Origin: Streptomyces sp. NBC_01296 | GTDB taxonomy: Bacteria; Actinomycetota; Actinomycetes; Streptomycetales; Streptomycetaceae | Reading direction: 5' to 3' | Length of the DNA: 64,000 bases | NCBI RefSeq assembly: GCF_035984415.1 | Contig: NZ_CP130720.1 | Location: forward strand, 2,046,001-2,110,000 | In this document: piece by piece, positions 18,182 to 26,289 of the stretch | Position numbering within the stretch: the first letter of the stretch is position 1 | Layout: the number at the start of each line of letters is the position of its first letter | Made by a program: the position numbers and the translations under genes | Notes under the pieces: model-generated | What the model saw: only the letters and a program-made list of their open reading frames with translations | The model's database searches: none | Told to the model about the DNA's origin: nothing

Positions 18182-19294
18182 TCAGCCGCCCAGCTCCTGG
18201 TGGCGGGCGGTCAGCGCGGCCGCGCCGGCCTCCGTCAGTGAGCCGTACAGGCGCAGGCGGGAGAAGCCGCCGTCCGGGAAGATGTCGATCCGGACGTGCG
18301 TGCCGACCGCCGGGGCGTCCAGTACGAACCGGTGGTTGGTGTCGGGCTGCAGGCGGGTGCGCGGCAGGAACTCCGTCCACTCGCCCTCCTCGCCGGACTT
18401 GACGGACAGCGAGGCCCAGCCGGCCGAGTTGCCCTTGAGGTAGGCGGTGTCGATCTCGACGGCGCGGATCTCGGAGTCGGCCACCAGCTGGTAGCGGATC
18501 CAGTCGTTGCCGTTGTCGCGGCGGCGGGCGGTCTCCCAGCCGTCGTCCATCTTGCGGGAGCGGCCCGGGTTGATGGTGTTGGTCGGCGGGGAGTAGAAGC
18601 GGTTGGAGGCGTCCTGGACGGAGCCGCCGTTCTCCAGGGCCACGACGTCGAACGTGCCGAGCGCGGCGAGCCACTTCGGGTCGGGGCGGACCTCGCCGTA
18701 GACGCGCAGGCGGGCGATGCCGCCGTCCGGGTGCTGGTTCAGGCGCAGGTGCGTGAAGCGCTGCTCGACGTCGACCTCGAAGCCGTTGGCGGCGTGGCCG
18801 CCGACGGGCGTGCGCGGTACCAGGGTCGTCCACTTCACGTCGTCGGAGAGGAGCTCCTGCGCGGTCGGGGAGCCCACGACGGAGGTGCCCTCCACCGAGA
18901 CGGCCTGCGGCATGTTGCCGCGGAAGTGGGCGGTGTCGACGACGATGCCGCGGATGACGCCGGGGGCGCCGAGGCGGATCAGCGCCCAGTCGTGGTCCTC
19001 GGCGGTCGGCCAGGGCTGTTCGGCCGAGACGCCGCGGCGGCGGCGGGTCTCCCAGCCGTCCATGACCTTGCCCTTGTGGCCGAAGTGCTCGGGGTCGAAG
19101 TGCGCGGCCTCCTCGACGAGCAGGTTCTCGCGCTGGGCGAAGAACTCGTCGTTGGCGGCGAGGACACCCGCGCCGAGCTGACGCGCGGCGAGGTTCGCGT
19201 GCTGGGTGAACGGGAAGTCCGCGGTGCGGTAGTCGGCGTACGGGTCGCCGCCTCCGTACGGGTTCGCGTTACCGGTGAAGGATTCAATCGCCAC
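18182..19294 (-). CDS. alc: Allantoicase
   Basis: Allantoicase hydrolyses allantoate to ureidoglycolate and urea. The 370-residue protein shows the internal duplication of the family: KVMDGWETRRRRG with DWALIRLGAPGVIRGIVVD (about residues 75-120) and a second copy RKMDDGWETARRRDNGNDW with IRAVEIDTAYLKGN (about 240-285). The Gly/Tyr-rich N-terminus and NQHPDGGIARLRVYG / FPDGGFSRLRLYG ends of each half are also typical. The start is GTG, 3 bp after the allantoinase stop, so the pair is co-translated. It belongs to the ureide route completed elsewhere in the window. Confidence 0.95.
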   Translation of the reverse strand: MAIESFTGNANPYGGGDPYADYRTADFPFTQHANLAARQLGAGVLAANDEFFAQRENLLVEEAAHFDPEHFGHKGKVMDGWETRRRRGVSAEQPWPTAEDHDWALIRLGAPGVIRGIVVDTAHFRGNMPQAVSVEGTSVVGSPTAQELLSDDVKWTTLVPRTPVGGHAANGFEVDVEQRFTHLRLNQHPDGGIARLRVYGEVRPDPKWLAALGTFDVVALENGGSVQDASNRFYSPPTNTINPGRSRKMDDGWETARRRDNGNDWIRYQLVADSEIRAVEIDTAYLKGNSAGWASLSVKSGEEGEWTEFLPRTRLQPDTNHRFVLDAPAVGTHVRIDIFPDGGFSRLRLYGSLTEAGAAALTARHQELGG

Positions 19295-19297
19295 TGG

Positions 19298-20638
19298 TCA
19301 GTTCTGCCTTTCGAGAAGTCGGCCCGTGGGCTCGGTCGGGGTGCCGTGGTCGGCGATCTGCGTACCGCGCAGCCAGGTGGACTTCACGACGCCGTGCAGG
19401 GTCTTGCCCGCATACGCCGTGACCCGGTTGCGGTGGTGCAGTTCCGCGGGATCCACGGTGAAGGTCTCTTCGGGGGCCAGGACGGCGAAGTCGGCGTCGC
19501 GGCCGGCCTCGATCGCGCCCTTGCCGGCGAGGCCCGCGAGGGCGGCCGGGGCGGCGGACATCCAGCGCACGACGTCCTCGAGGGTGCGTCCGCGGCGCCG
19601 GGCCTCGGTCCAGATCGCCGGCAGGCCGAGCTGAAGGGAGGAGATGCCGCCCCACGCGGTGGCGAAGTCGTCCGTCTTCAGGTCCGCCGTGGAGGGCGAG
19701 TGGTCGGAGACGATGCAGTCGATGGTGCCGTCGGCGAGCGCGTCCCACAGGAGGTCCTGGTTGGCGGCCTCGCGGATGGGCGGGCAGCACTTGAACTCGC
19801 TGGCGCCGTCGGGTACTTCCTCGGCCGTGAGGGTGAGGTAGTGCGGACACGACTCGACGGTGATCTTGACGCCCTCCGCCTTGGCGGCGGCGATCAGCGG
19901 CAGCGCGTCGGAGGAGGACAGGTGCAGGACGTGGACCCGCGCGTTCAGCCGCTTCGCCTGGGCGATCAGGTTCCCGATCGCGGTGTTCTCGGCGTCGCGC
20001 GGGCGGGACGCGAGGAAGTCGGCGTACTTGGGGCCGGGCACGACCGGAGCGGAGTCCAGGTGGTGCGGGTCCTCGGCGTGCACGATCATCAGCCCGCCGA
20101 AGCCGGTGATCTCGGCGAGGGAGGTGGCCAGCTGCTCCTGGTCGAGCTCGGGGAACTCGTCGACACCGGAGGGCGACAGGAAGCACTTGAAGCCGTAGAC
20201 GCCGGCGTCGTGCAGCGGCGCCAAGTCCTTGACGTTGTCCGGCAGGGCGCCGCCCCAGAAGCCGACGTCCACGTGCGCCTTGGCGCGGGCGACCTCCTGC
20301 TTGACGCGGAGGTGGTCGACCGTGGTGGTCGGCGGCAGGGAGTTGAGCGGCATGTCGAGGATCGTGGTGACGCCTCCGGCCGCGGCGGCGCGGGTGGCCG
20401 TCCAGAAGCCCTCCCACTCGGTGCGGCCCGGGTCGTTCACGTGCACGTGCGTGTCGACCAGGCCGGGGAGCAGGACGTCGTCGCCGAAGTCCTCGAGCCG
20501 GGCGCCCGCCGGCACCTCGGCGTCGTGCGGCAGTACGGCGACGATCTTCCCGGCGGCGACGGCTACCGAAGCGGCGCGCGTCCCCCCGGGGGTGATGACG
20601 CGAGTCGAGCGCAGTACCAGTTCCACGTCGTCGGACAC
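19298..20638 (-). CDS. allB: Allantoinase
   Basis: This amidohydrolase opens the hydantoin ring of allantoin to give allantoate. It has 446 residues. The metal site is visible as [10 protein letters not shown] (about residues 59-68), the Lys of YGFKCFLS is the expected carbamylated ligand, [10 protein letters not shown] and [13 protein letters not shown] supply further His, and SDHSP holds the catalytic Asp. GTG 20638 has GGGGAGG 7 bp upstream. It heads the allB-alc operon and is preceded by two operator types and a likely promoter at 20693-20721. Confidence 0.95.
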   Translation of the reverse strand: MSDDVELVLRSTRVITPGGTRAASVAVAAGKIVAVLPHDAEVPAGARLEDFGDDVLLPGLVDTHVHVNDPGRTEWEGFWTATRAAAAGGVTTILDMPLNSLPPTTTVDHLRVKQEVARAKAHVDVGFWGGALPDNVKDLAPLHDAGVYGFKCFLSPSGVDEFPELDQEQLATSLAEITGFGGLMIVHAEDPHHLDSAPVVPGPKYADFLASRPRDAENTAIGNLIAQAKRLNARVHVLHLSSSDALPLIAAAKAEGVKITVESCPHYLTLTAEEVPDGASEFKCCPPIREAANQDLLWDALADGTIDCIVSDHSPSTADLKTDDFATAWGGISSLQLGLPAIWTEARRRGRTLEDVVRWMSAAPAALAGLAGKGAIEAGRDADFAVLAPEETFTVDPAELHHRNRVTAYAGKTLHGVVKSTWLRGTQIADHGTPTEPTGRLLERQN

Positions 20639-20658
20639 GCCGGAACCTCCCCATCTAC

Positions 20659-20689
20659 TTCCACAGAGCGAAATTCAACGTTCTGTTGA
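20659..20689 (-). promoter_or_regulatory. Operator pair in the allB leader
   Basis: TCAACGTTCTGTTGA (20675-20689) is a perfect TCAAC-N5-GTTGA palindrome. Next to it, 16 bp centre to centre and nearer the gene, is TTCCACAGAGCGAAA (20659-20673), a TTCC-N7-GGAA box with one mismatch. The palindrome begins 4 bp after the proposed -10 box, so it would cover the transcription start. Confidence 0.6.
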
Positions 20690-20692
20690 CGG

Positions 20693-20721
20693 AGTCTCGT
20701 CGCCGATCCGGAGCCAGTCAA
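20693..20721 (-). promoter_or_regulatory. Probable allB-alc promoter
   Basis: On the minus strand TTGACT (20716-20721) and GAGACT (20693-20698) are 17 bp apart, close to the Streptomyces TTGAC-N17-TAGxxT consensus. The predicted start site falls in the adjacent operator. Confidence 0.5.
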
Positions 20722-20767
20722 GAGCCCCCGGACAGAGCACTGACACACTGGAGTCGCAATTGGATGT

Positions 20768-20803
20768 TTCCACAGGATGGAATTAAGATTTCACTATCCA
20801 GAA
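20768..20803. promoter_or_regulatory. Tandem AllR-type operators between allB and allR
   Basis: TTCCACAGGATGGAA (20768-20782, perfect TTCC-N7-GGAA) and TTTCACTATCCAGAA (20789-20803, one mismatch per arm) have centres 21 bp apart. Possible -10 boxes flank the pair in both directions: TAGCTA (minus strand, 20806-20811) and GATGTT (plus strand, 20763-20768, with CTGACA 17 bp upstream). It could therefore serve allB and allR together. The remaining gap (20804-20967) holds only a possible TAGGCT at 20927-20932. Confidence 0.65.
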
Positions 20804-20967
20804 TGTAGCTATCACCACCGGGGGGCGGGCGGGTAACTTCCCGAGGACGTCCGCCACCCGGACAAACCCCCTCTGACCGGCGGGGACGGCTTCGACCCGG
20901 CTCTAGGGCCGACGCCGACCGACCGGTAGGCTGATTCCTTGCCTGCCAGCACCGAAAGGACCGCGCC

Positions 20968-21771
20968 GTGCCGACGTCCAGCGCCAGCACCACCGACGCT
21001 TCCGCCAAGCCCACCGCCGCCAGCGGTGGCGTTCAGTCCCTTGAGCGCGCCTTCGATCTGCTCGAACGCATGGCCGATGCCGGGGGTGAGGTCGGCCTGA
21101 GCGAGCTCTCCACCGCCAGCGGTCTGCCGCTGCCCACCATCCACCGCCTCATGCGCACCCTCGTGGCATGCGGCTACGTCCGGCAGCAGCCCAATCGACG
21201 GTACTCCCTCGGCCCCCGGCTGATCCGCCTCGGCGAGTCCGCGTCGCGGCTGCTGGGGACCTGGGCCCGGCCGTACCTCGCCCGTCTGGTCGAGGAGACC
21301 GGCGAGACGGCGAACATGGCCCTGCTCGACGGGGACGAGATCGTCTACGTCGCCCAGGTGCCGTCCAAGCACTCCATGCGCATGTTCACCGAGGTCGGCC
21401 GCCGCGTGCTGCCGCACTCCACCGGTGTGGGCAAGGCGCTGCTCGCGTACACCCCCGCGGACGAGGTACGGGCCCTGCTGGCGCGCACCGGGATGCCCGC
21501 CGCGACCGAGAAGACCATCACCACGCCCGAGGGCTTCCTGGAGGCGCTGGAGCAGGTCCGCAAGGTGGGCTACGCGGTCGACGACAACGAGCAGGAGATA
21601 GGAGTCCGCTGCCTCGCCGTGTCGGTGCCCAACTCGCCGACCGCCGCCGCGATCTCCATCTCGGGTCCGGCCGGGCGCGTGACCGAGGCCGTGGCCGAGT
21701 CCTTCGTGCCGATCCTGCAGAACATCGCGGCCGACCTGTCCGTGGCCCTGCAGAGCCAGAACCCCGCGTAG
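20968..21771 (+). CDS. allR: IclR-family regulator of the allantoin pathway (AllR)
   Basis: A 267-residue DNA-binding repressor. Residues 22-85 form the IclR winged helix (SLERAFDLLERM, GLSELSTASGLPLPTIHRLM as recognition helix, RRYSLGPRLIRLG); residues 95-260 form the effector domain with HSTGVGKALLAYTP and VGYAVDDNEQEIGVRCLAVS, the usual small-molecule pocket. GTG 20968 has GAAAGGA 7 bp upstream. An IclR protein of this type, AllR, is described as repressor of allantoin and glyoxylate genes in Streptomyces coelicolor; its place next to allB-alc supports the same role. The TTCC-N7-GGAA boxes found at five promoters here are its likely targets. Confidence 0.9.
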   Translation: MPTSSASTTDASAKPTAASGGVQSLERAFDLLERMADAGGEVGLSELSTASGLPLPTIHRLMRTLVACGYVRQQPNRRYSLGPRLIRLGESASRLLGTWARPYLARLVEETGETANMALLDGDEIVYVAQVPSKHSMRMFTEVGRRVLPHSTGVGKALLAYTPADEVRALLARTGMPAATEKTITTPEGFLEALEQVRKVGYAVDDNEQEIGVRCLAVSVPNSPTAAAISISGPAGRVTEAVAESFVPILQNIAADLSVALQSQNPA

Positions 21772-21805
21772 CTTCCGGCCCGGGCCCTGGCCCCGTACGT
21801 ACGCG

Positions 21806-21843
21806 AAGGCCCCGCCCCCTGCGGTGCGAGGGGGCGGGGCCTT
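21806..21843. terminator. Bidirectional terminator between allR and the ABC operon
   Basis: AAGGCCCCGCCCCCT (21806-21820) and AGGGGGCGGGGCCTT (21829-21843) form a perfect 15-bp stem with an 8-base loop between two convergent genes. Confidence 0.85.
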
Positions 21844-21877
21844 CTCGTGCGTACGGGCGCTCATGCGGCACGGGCGC

Positions 21878-22579
21878 TCACGCGGCCGGGACGGTCTCCG
21901 GCTCCGATGCCGCCTGCGTCAGGCGGCCGTCCGTCATCGTGGCCGTCCGGTCCATGCGCTCCAGGTGGGCGTGGTCGTGGGTGACCAGCACGGTCGCGGT
22001 GGAGCGCTCGCGGGTCAGGGTGACCAGCAGGTCGAGGACGGCCGCCCCGCGCTCGTGGTCCAGGGCGCTCGTCGGCTCGTCGACCAGGAGCACGGCCGGC
22101 TCGTTCATCAGGGCGCGGGCGATGTTGATGCGCTGGCGCTGGCCGCCGGAGAGCTGGTGGGGGCGCTTGTCGGCCTTGTCGGCCAGGCCCACCGCGTCCA
22201 GCAGTTCCAGCGCCCGGCGGCGCAGCGCCCGCGACGGGCGGCCCGAGAGGTGCGCCATCACCTGGAGCTGCTCGGCGGCGGTGAGCGAGGCCAGCAGGTT
22301 CGGCTGCTGGAAGACGATGCCGATCTTCTCGCGGCGCAGGGCCGACTTCTCGGCCGGGCTCAGCCACGCGGTGTCCTGGCCGGCCACCACCACCTGCCCG
22401 GAGTCCGGGGTGACCAGGGTGGCGGCGACGGCCAGCAGGCTGGACTTGCCGGAGCCGGAGGGTCCTATCACCGCGGTCAGGGTGCCCGGGGGCACCTCCA
22501 GGCGGACCCGGTCGAGGGCGGTGAGCCGGCTCTCGCCGTCCGGGTAGGTGAGCGTGACGTCGTGCACGAGCAGGGTCAC
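21878..22579 (-). CDS. MacB/LolD-type ABC transporter ATP-binding protein
   Basis: A 233-residue ATPase with Walker [10 protein letters not shown], signature LSGGQRQRINIARAL, Walker [15 protein letters not shown] and the switch His in LVTHDHAHLERMDR. It pairs with the FtsX-like permease encoded upstream, whose stop overlaps the GTG start (GTGA). Such pairs usually export or extract peptides, lipids or antibiotics rather than import nutrients. The divergent two-component system suggests that the pair is induced by a signal at the membrane, as in BceAB-like resistance modules, but this is inference from context. Confidence 0.9.
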   Translation of the reverse strand: MTLLVHDVTLTYPDGESRLTALDRVRLEVPPGTLTAVIGPSGSGKSSLLAVAATLVTPDSGQVVVAGQDTAWLSPAEKSALRREKIGIVFQQPNLLASLTAAEQLQVMAHLSGRPSRALRRRALELLDAVGLADKADKRPHQLSGGQRQRINIARALMNEPAVLLVDEPTSALDHERGAAVLDLLVTLTRERSTATVLVTHDHAHLERMDRTATMTDGRLTQAASEPETVPAA

Positions 22580-23664
22580 CGGGCGCTCCCGAGGGCGGTC
22601 AGGGGGTCTACGGCGGTGATCCGCCGGATGGACAGGGCCGCGCCCAGTGCGCCGAGCGCGATCATGATCGCGGCGGGCACCAGCACGGTCGCGGTGTCGA
22701 GGACGAAGGGCACGTTGCCGCCGCTGATCAGCGCGCCGAACCCGGCGGCCAGCGCCGTACCGAGCCCGGTGCCGATCGCGAGCATGACGACGGCCTGGCC
22801 GAGCGCGTCCTTCAGCAGGTACGGGGTGGAGGCGCCCAGCGCCTTCAGCACGGCGATGTCACCGCTGCGCTGGATCGTCCAGACGGTGAAGAAGGCCCCT
22901 ATGACCAGGGCGGAGATGGCGAAGAGGAAGCCGCGCATCAGCTGGAGCGAGCCGTTCTCGGCCTGGTAGGACCCTATGGCGCCGAGGGCCTCGTCGACGG
23001 TCTGAATCTTGGTGGCGGCGGCCTCGTCGCCTGCGGCGAGGTCGGCGGATCCGGCGGTGTCGAGCGCGATCACGGTGGCGAGGGTGTCGAGGGAGGTGCC
23101 GGGGTTGCCGATGCGCTGCCAGTCGCCCAGGTCCATCCAGACGACGGGGGTGTGGCTGTACGCGGCGGTGCCGGAGACGGCGGCCACGGTCAGCTCGAGC
23201 GGGCCGATCTTCAGCTTGCCGCCGGCGGCGAGGCCGCCGAGTTCCTTCGCGGCCTTCTCCGTGAGGACCACCTGCCCCTGGGCGAGGCCGCTGCCGCGGG
23301 GCGGGAGGGGGCCGGCCGGGTCGACGCCGAACACGGAGACGGCCGCGGTGCGCTCACCCGCCGACGCGTTGGTGGTGCGGATGCCGAGCGGCTGCACCGA
23401 CTTCACACCGGGCTGTGTCCGCCAGGCCTGCCAGGCCTTCTCGGGCACCTGGGAGTTGGTGAAGGACACCTTCTGGTCCCCCGCCGGCGCGGCGAAGGCG
23501 AGGTGGGTGGCGGGCAGGCCGGTGACGGCCGAGATGTTCTCCCGGGCCAGGCCGGCGGTGAGCCCGGACAGCAGGCCGACCAGCAGCGTGATCAGCAGTA
23601 CGACCGAGCCCATGAGGGCGAAGCGGCCCTTGGCGAACCGTAGATCTCTCCATGCGACGAACAT
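22576..23664 (-). CDS. FtsX-like ABC transporter permease
   Basis: A 362-residue permease of the MacB/DevC class. MFVAWRDLRFAKGRFALMGS starts the protein; the first membrane helix spans about residues 16-38, a large extracytoplasmic domain of about 200 residues follows (with NSQVPEKAWQAW and VWMDLGDWQRIG), and three helices lie between about 245 and 355, the last ending in ALSIRRITAVDPLTALGSAR, a typical FtsX C-terminus. I take ATG 23664 because family members begin here; an upstream start at 23709 would add 15 unlikely residues. Co-transcribed with the ATPase. Confidence 0.87.
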   Translation of the reverse strand: MFVAWRDLRFAKGRFALMGSVVLLITLLVGLLSGLTAGLARENISAVTGLPATHLAFAAPAGDQKVSFTNSQVPEKAWQAWRTQPGVKSVQPLGIRTTNASAGERTAAVSVFGVDPAGPLPPRGSGLAQGQVVLTEKAAKELGGLAAGGKLKIGPLELTVAAVSGTAAYSHTPVVWMDLGDWQRIGNPGTSLDTLATVIALDTAGSADLAAGDEAAATKIQTVDEALGAIGSYQAENGSLQLMRGFLFAISALVIGAFFTVWTIQRSGDIAVLKALGASTPYLLKDALGQAVVMLAIGTGLGTALAAGFGALISGGNVPFVLDTATVLVPAAIMIALGALGAALSIRRITAVDPLTALGSAR

Positions 23665-23757
23665 GGTCCCCACCCTGGTCTTCGGCGCGGGCCCAGGGCA
23701 TCGCGCCACGGTAGTGATCCTGGTATCGAAGGACGCATCCGGACATCAAACTTTCGA

Positions 23758-23789
23758 TTGACCGGGGGGCGCACGGCCGCGCTTAGGCT
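23758..23789 (+). promoter_or_regulatory. Possible promoter of the two-component system
   Basis: TTGACC (23758-23763) and TAGGCT (23784-23789) lie in front of the sensor gene, 20 bp apart, which is long. No ribosome site precedes the ATG at 23799, so a short or leaderless transcript is possible. Confidence 0.35.
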
Positions 23790-23798
23790 GTTCAGGCC

Positions 23799-24998
23799 AT
23801 GGCTGCTACTGCACAATCCCCCGCTCCACGTCCCCTCACCCCCGTCACGCGCGTGCTGCGCCTGTGCCTGCACGCGCTGCTGTTCGGGCTGCTCGCGCTG
23901 GCCGCCGGGCGGGCCGTCACCGCCTCCGCGCCGCGCGCCGGCTGGGTGGTCGCCGCCTGCGCGGTGCTCGCCGCCGTGTACGCGGCCGGCGTACTGGCTC
24001 CCGTGGTGCACCGCTCGCCGCGCGCCGGGGCGGTGTGGCTGGCCGGGCTGGGCGCGGCCTGGGCGGGGCTGCTGGTGTTCTCCCCCGACGGGCTGTGGAT
24101 CGCCTTCCCGCTGTACTTCCTGGAGCTGCACCTGCTGCGGCTGCGCTGGGGCCTCGCGGCCGTCGCGGTGACCGCGTGCGCGGCGATCGGCGGCTTCCTG
24201 GCGCACGCGCAGAGCGGCGCGGCGTCGCCCGGGGCCTTCCTCGGACCGCTGCTCGGCGGGGCCGTGGCGGTGGCGACCGTACTGGGCTACCAGGCGCTGT
24301 ACCGCGAGAGCGAACGCCGCCGCGAGCTCATCGAGGAGCTCATCGCCACCCGCGCCGAGCTGGCCGCGGCCGAGCGAAACGCGGGGATCCTGGCGGAGCG
24401 CGAACGCCTGGCCCGGGAGATCCACGACACCCTGGCGCAGGGCCTGTCCTCGATCCAGCTCCTGCTCCGCGCCGCGGAGCGGTCGCTTCCGCAGGACGCT
24501 CCGGCCCTGGAGCACATCGGCCGGGCCCGGGAGGCGGCCCAGGAGAACCTCGCCGAGGCGCGTCGTTTCGTACGGGCGCTGACCCCTCCCGACCTGGAAC
24601 ACGGCTCCCTCGCCGCCGCGCTGGAGCGGCTGTGCACGGCAGCTCCCGGGCCGCGCGTCCGGTTCTGCCTGAGCGGTGCGCCCCGGGTCCTGCCCACCCC
24701 GTACGAGGTCGCCCTGCTCCGCATCGCCCAGTCGGCGCTGGCCAACGTCGTCCGGCACGCCCGCGCGGACCGCGCCGAGATCACGCTGACCTTCATGGAC
24801 GCCTCCGTGACGCTGGACATCGTGGACGACGGGACCGGCTTTGAACCGTCCTCGGCCCCCTCCGGCGACGGCGGGTTCGGCCTCCCCGCCATGCGCTCGC
24901 GGGCCGAGACCCTCGGCGGCCTGTTCACGGTCGAGTCCTCCCCCGGCCAGGGCACCGCCGTGGCCGTCACCCTGCCGCTGCCCCTGGAGGCATCCTGA
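23799..24998 (+). CDS. Sensor histidine kinase (NarL-type two-component system)
   Basis: A 399-residue membrane sensor kinase. Residues 1-165 contain about five hydrophobic segments with little external sequence, as in intramembrane-sensing kinases. The HisKA_3 dimerisation helix carries the phospho-acceptor in LAREIHDTLAQGLSSIQLLL (His about residue 209). The ATPase part has the N box LANVVRHARA, G1 DDGTGFEP and G2 GGFGLPAMRSRAETLGG. It shares one base (TGATG) with the response regulator gene and is divergent from the MacB-like exporter, which is its most likely target. Confidence 0.93.
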   Translation: MAATAQSPAPRPLTPVTRVLRLCLHALLFGLLALAAGRAVTASAPRAGWVVAACAVLAAVYAAGVLAPVVHRSPRAGAVWLAGLGAAWAGLLVFSPDGLWIAFPLYFLELHLLRLRWGLAAVAVTACAAIGGFLAHAQSGAASPGAFLGPLLGGAVAVATVLGYQALYRESERRRELIEELIATRAELAAAERNAGILAERERLAREIHDTLAQGLSSIQLLLRAAERSLPQDAPALEHIGRAREAAQENLAEARRFVRALTPPDLEHGSLAAALERLCTAAPGPRVRFCLSGAPRVLPTPYEVALLRIAQSALANVVRHARADRAEITLTFMDASVTLDIVDDGTGFEPSSAPSGDGGFGLPAMRSRAETLGGLFTVESSPGQGTAVAVTLPLPLEAS

Positions 24999-25627
24999 TG
25001 ACGATCCGCCTGCTGCTGGCCGACGACCACCCGGTGGTCCGGGCCGGGCTGCGTGCGGTGCTGGACACCGAGCCGGACTTCGCGGTGGTCGCCGAGGCCG
25101 CCACCGCCGAGCGGGCCGTGGAACTGGCCGCCTCGGAGCCGGTGGACGTGGTCCTGATGGACCTCCAGTTCGGTACGGGCATGCACGGCTCTGCGGCGAC
25201 GGCGGCGATCACCGCCCGGCCCGGAGCCCCCCGGGTCCTGGTCCTGACCACGTACGACACGGACGCGGACATCCTGGCAGCGGTGGAGGCGGGCGCGTCC
25301 GGCTACCTGCTGAAGGACGCCCCGCCGGAGGAGCTGGCGGCGGCGGTCCGCACCGCGGCGGCGGGCCAGTCGGCGCTGGCCCCGGCGGTGGCGCTGCGCC
25401 TGATGGACCGGATGCGCACCCCCGCGGAGGCACTGACGAAGCGGGAGCTGGAGGTGCTCCAGCTGGTCGCGGACGGCCTGTCGAACCAGCAGATCTCGAA
25501 GAAGCTCTTCCTGAGCCAGGCCACGGTCAAATCCCACCTGGTCCACATCTACGCGAAGCTCGGCGTCGACTCCCGCACGTCGGCGGTGGCCGCGGCCACC
25601 ACCCGCCGCCTGATCCGCACCGCGTAG
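24998..25627 (+). CDS. LuxR/NarL-family response regulator
   Basis: A 209-residue regulator. The receiver domain (about 1-120) has the acidic pair in LLADDHPVV, the phosphorylated Asp in VDVVLMDLQF and the Lys in YLLKDAPPEEL. The C-terminal LuxR helix-turn-helix is LTKRELEVLQLVADGLS followed by LSQATVKSHLVHIYAKLGV. It is translated together with the kinase. Regulation of the divergent MacB-like exporter is inferred from position. Confidence 0.95.
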   Translation: MTIRLLLADDHPVVRAGLRAVLDTEPDFAVVAEAATAERAVELAASEPVDVVLMDLQFGTGMHGSAATAAITARPGAPRVLVLTTYDTDADILAAVEAGASGYLLKDAPPEELAAAVRTAAAGQSALAPAVALRLMDRMRTPAEALTKRELEVLQLVADGLSNQQISKKLFLSQATVKSHLVHIYAKLGVDSRTSAVAAATTRRLIRTA

Positions 25628-25743
25628 ACCCGTTCCGGGGTGGGGCGATCCCCCGCACGTGTCCACCGGCGGCCCGGCGGGTGCGGGGCACGCCCGGCCG
25701 GAAGCATTCGGGTTACCGAGCCCCGACCCGAGAGCGAGCCCCG

Positions 25744-26251
25744 ATGTCCGCCGCCGCCACCGCCCCCGCCACGGTCACCCCGCCGGAGACCGTCCGCAAC
25801 GCCTACGCCCTCTGGCTGACCGCCGTCGCCGCCGGTGCCTTCGAAACCGTCCTCGCCGTCGGCCGGATGACCGCCGACGGCACGGGGTCCGCCGCAGGGA
25901 TCGCCATCGGCCTGGCCGTACGCCTGACCGTCTTCACCGCCGCCGTGCTGATCGCCCGGCGCATGCGCGCCGGAGCCGGCTGGGCCCGGACGACCCTCGC
26001 GCTCGGCCTCGGCGTCCTCGGCACGGCGTCCATGGTCGTCCAGCCCCTCGGCCACCTCCTCGCCGGCGGGTCGGTATCGGCGGCGCTCGGCCGGGCCGAC
26101 GCCCTCGACTGGCTCTTCGGCGCCAGCCGGGCCGTCCACGTGGCCGCCGTCCTCACCGCGGTGGCCCTGATGTTCCGCCCGGCCGCGAACGCCTACTTCC
26201 GCAAGCGGCACAGCCGGTCGCCGGGTACTGCCGTCGCGGCCGGGAGGGTGA
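25744..26251 (+). CDS. Small multi-pass membrane protein, 3' end disturbed
   Basis: The N-terminal 160 residues look like a genuine four-helix membrane protein: YALWLTAVAAGAFETVLAVG, GIAIGLAVRLTVFTAAVLIA, WARTTLALGLGVLGTASMVV and a final helix ending MFRPAANAYFRKRHSRS. I know no function. The odd point is the end: this frame meets no stop until 27792, running antisense through the MocR gene, whereas a TGA in another frame (26249-26251) sits inside a hairpin just where such proteins end. A one-base frameshift (real or a sequencing error) near 26200-26250 is likely. I therefore give the probable end rather than the formal one. Confidence 0.5.
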
Positions 26252-26278
26252 CGGTTGCCCGTCCGGTCCTCCCGGGCC
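26238..26278. terminator. Hairpin between convergent genes
   Basis: CCGGGAGG (26240-26247) pairs with CCTCCCGG (26268-26275), with further G/C pairs outside a single bulge. It lies between the small membrane protein gene and the end of the MocR gene. Confidence 0.5.
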
Positions 26279-26289
26279 GGCCCGCACGT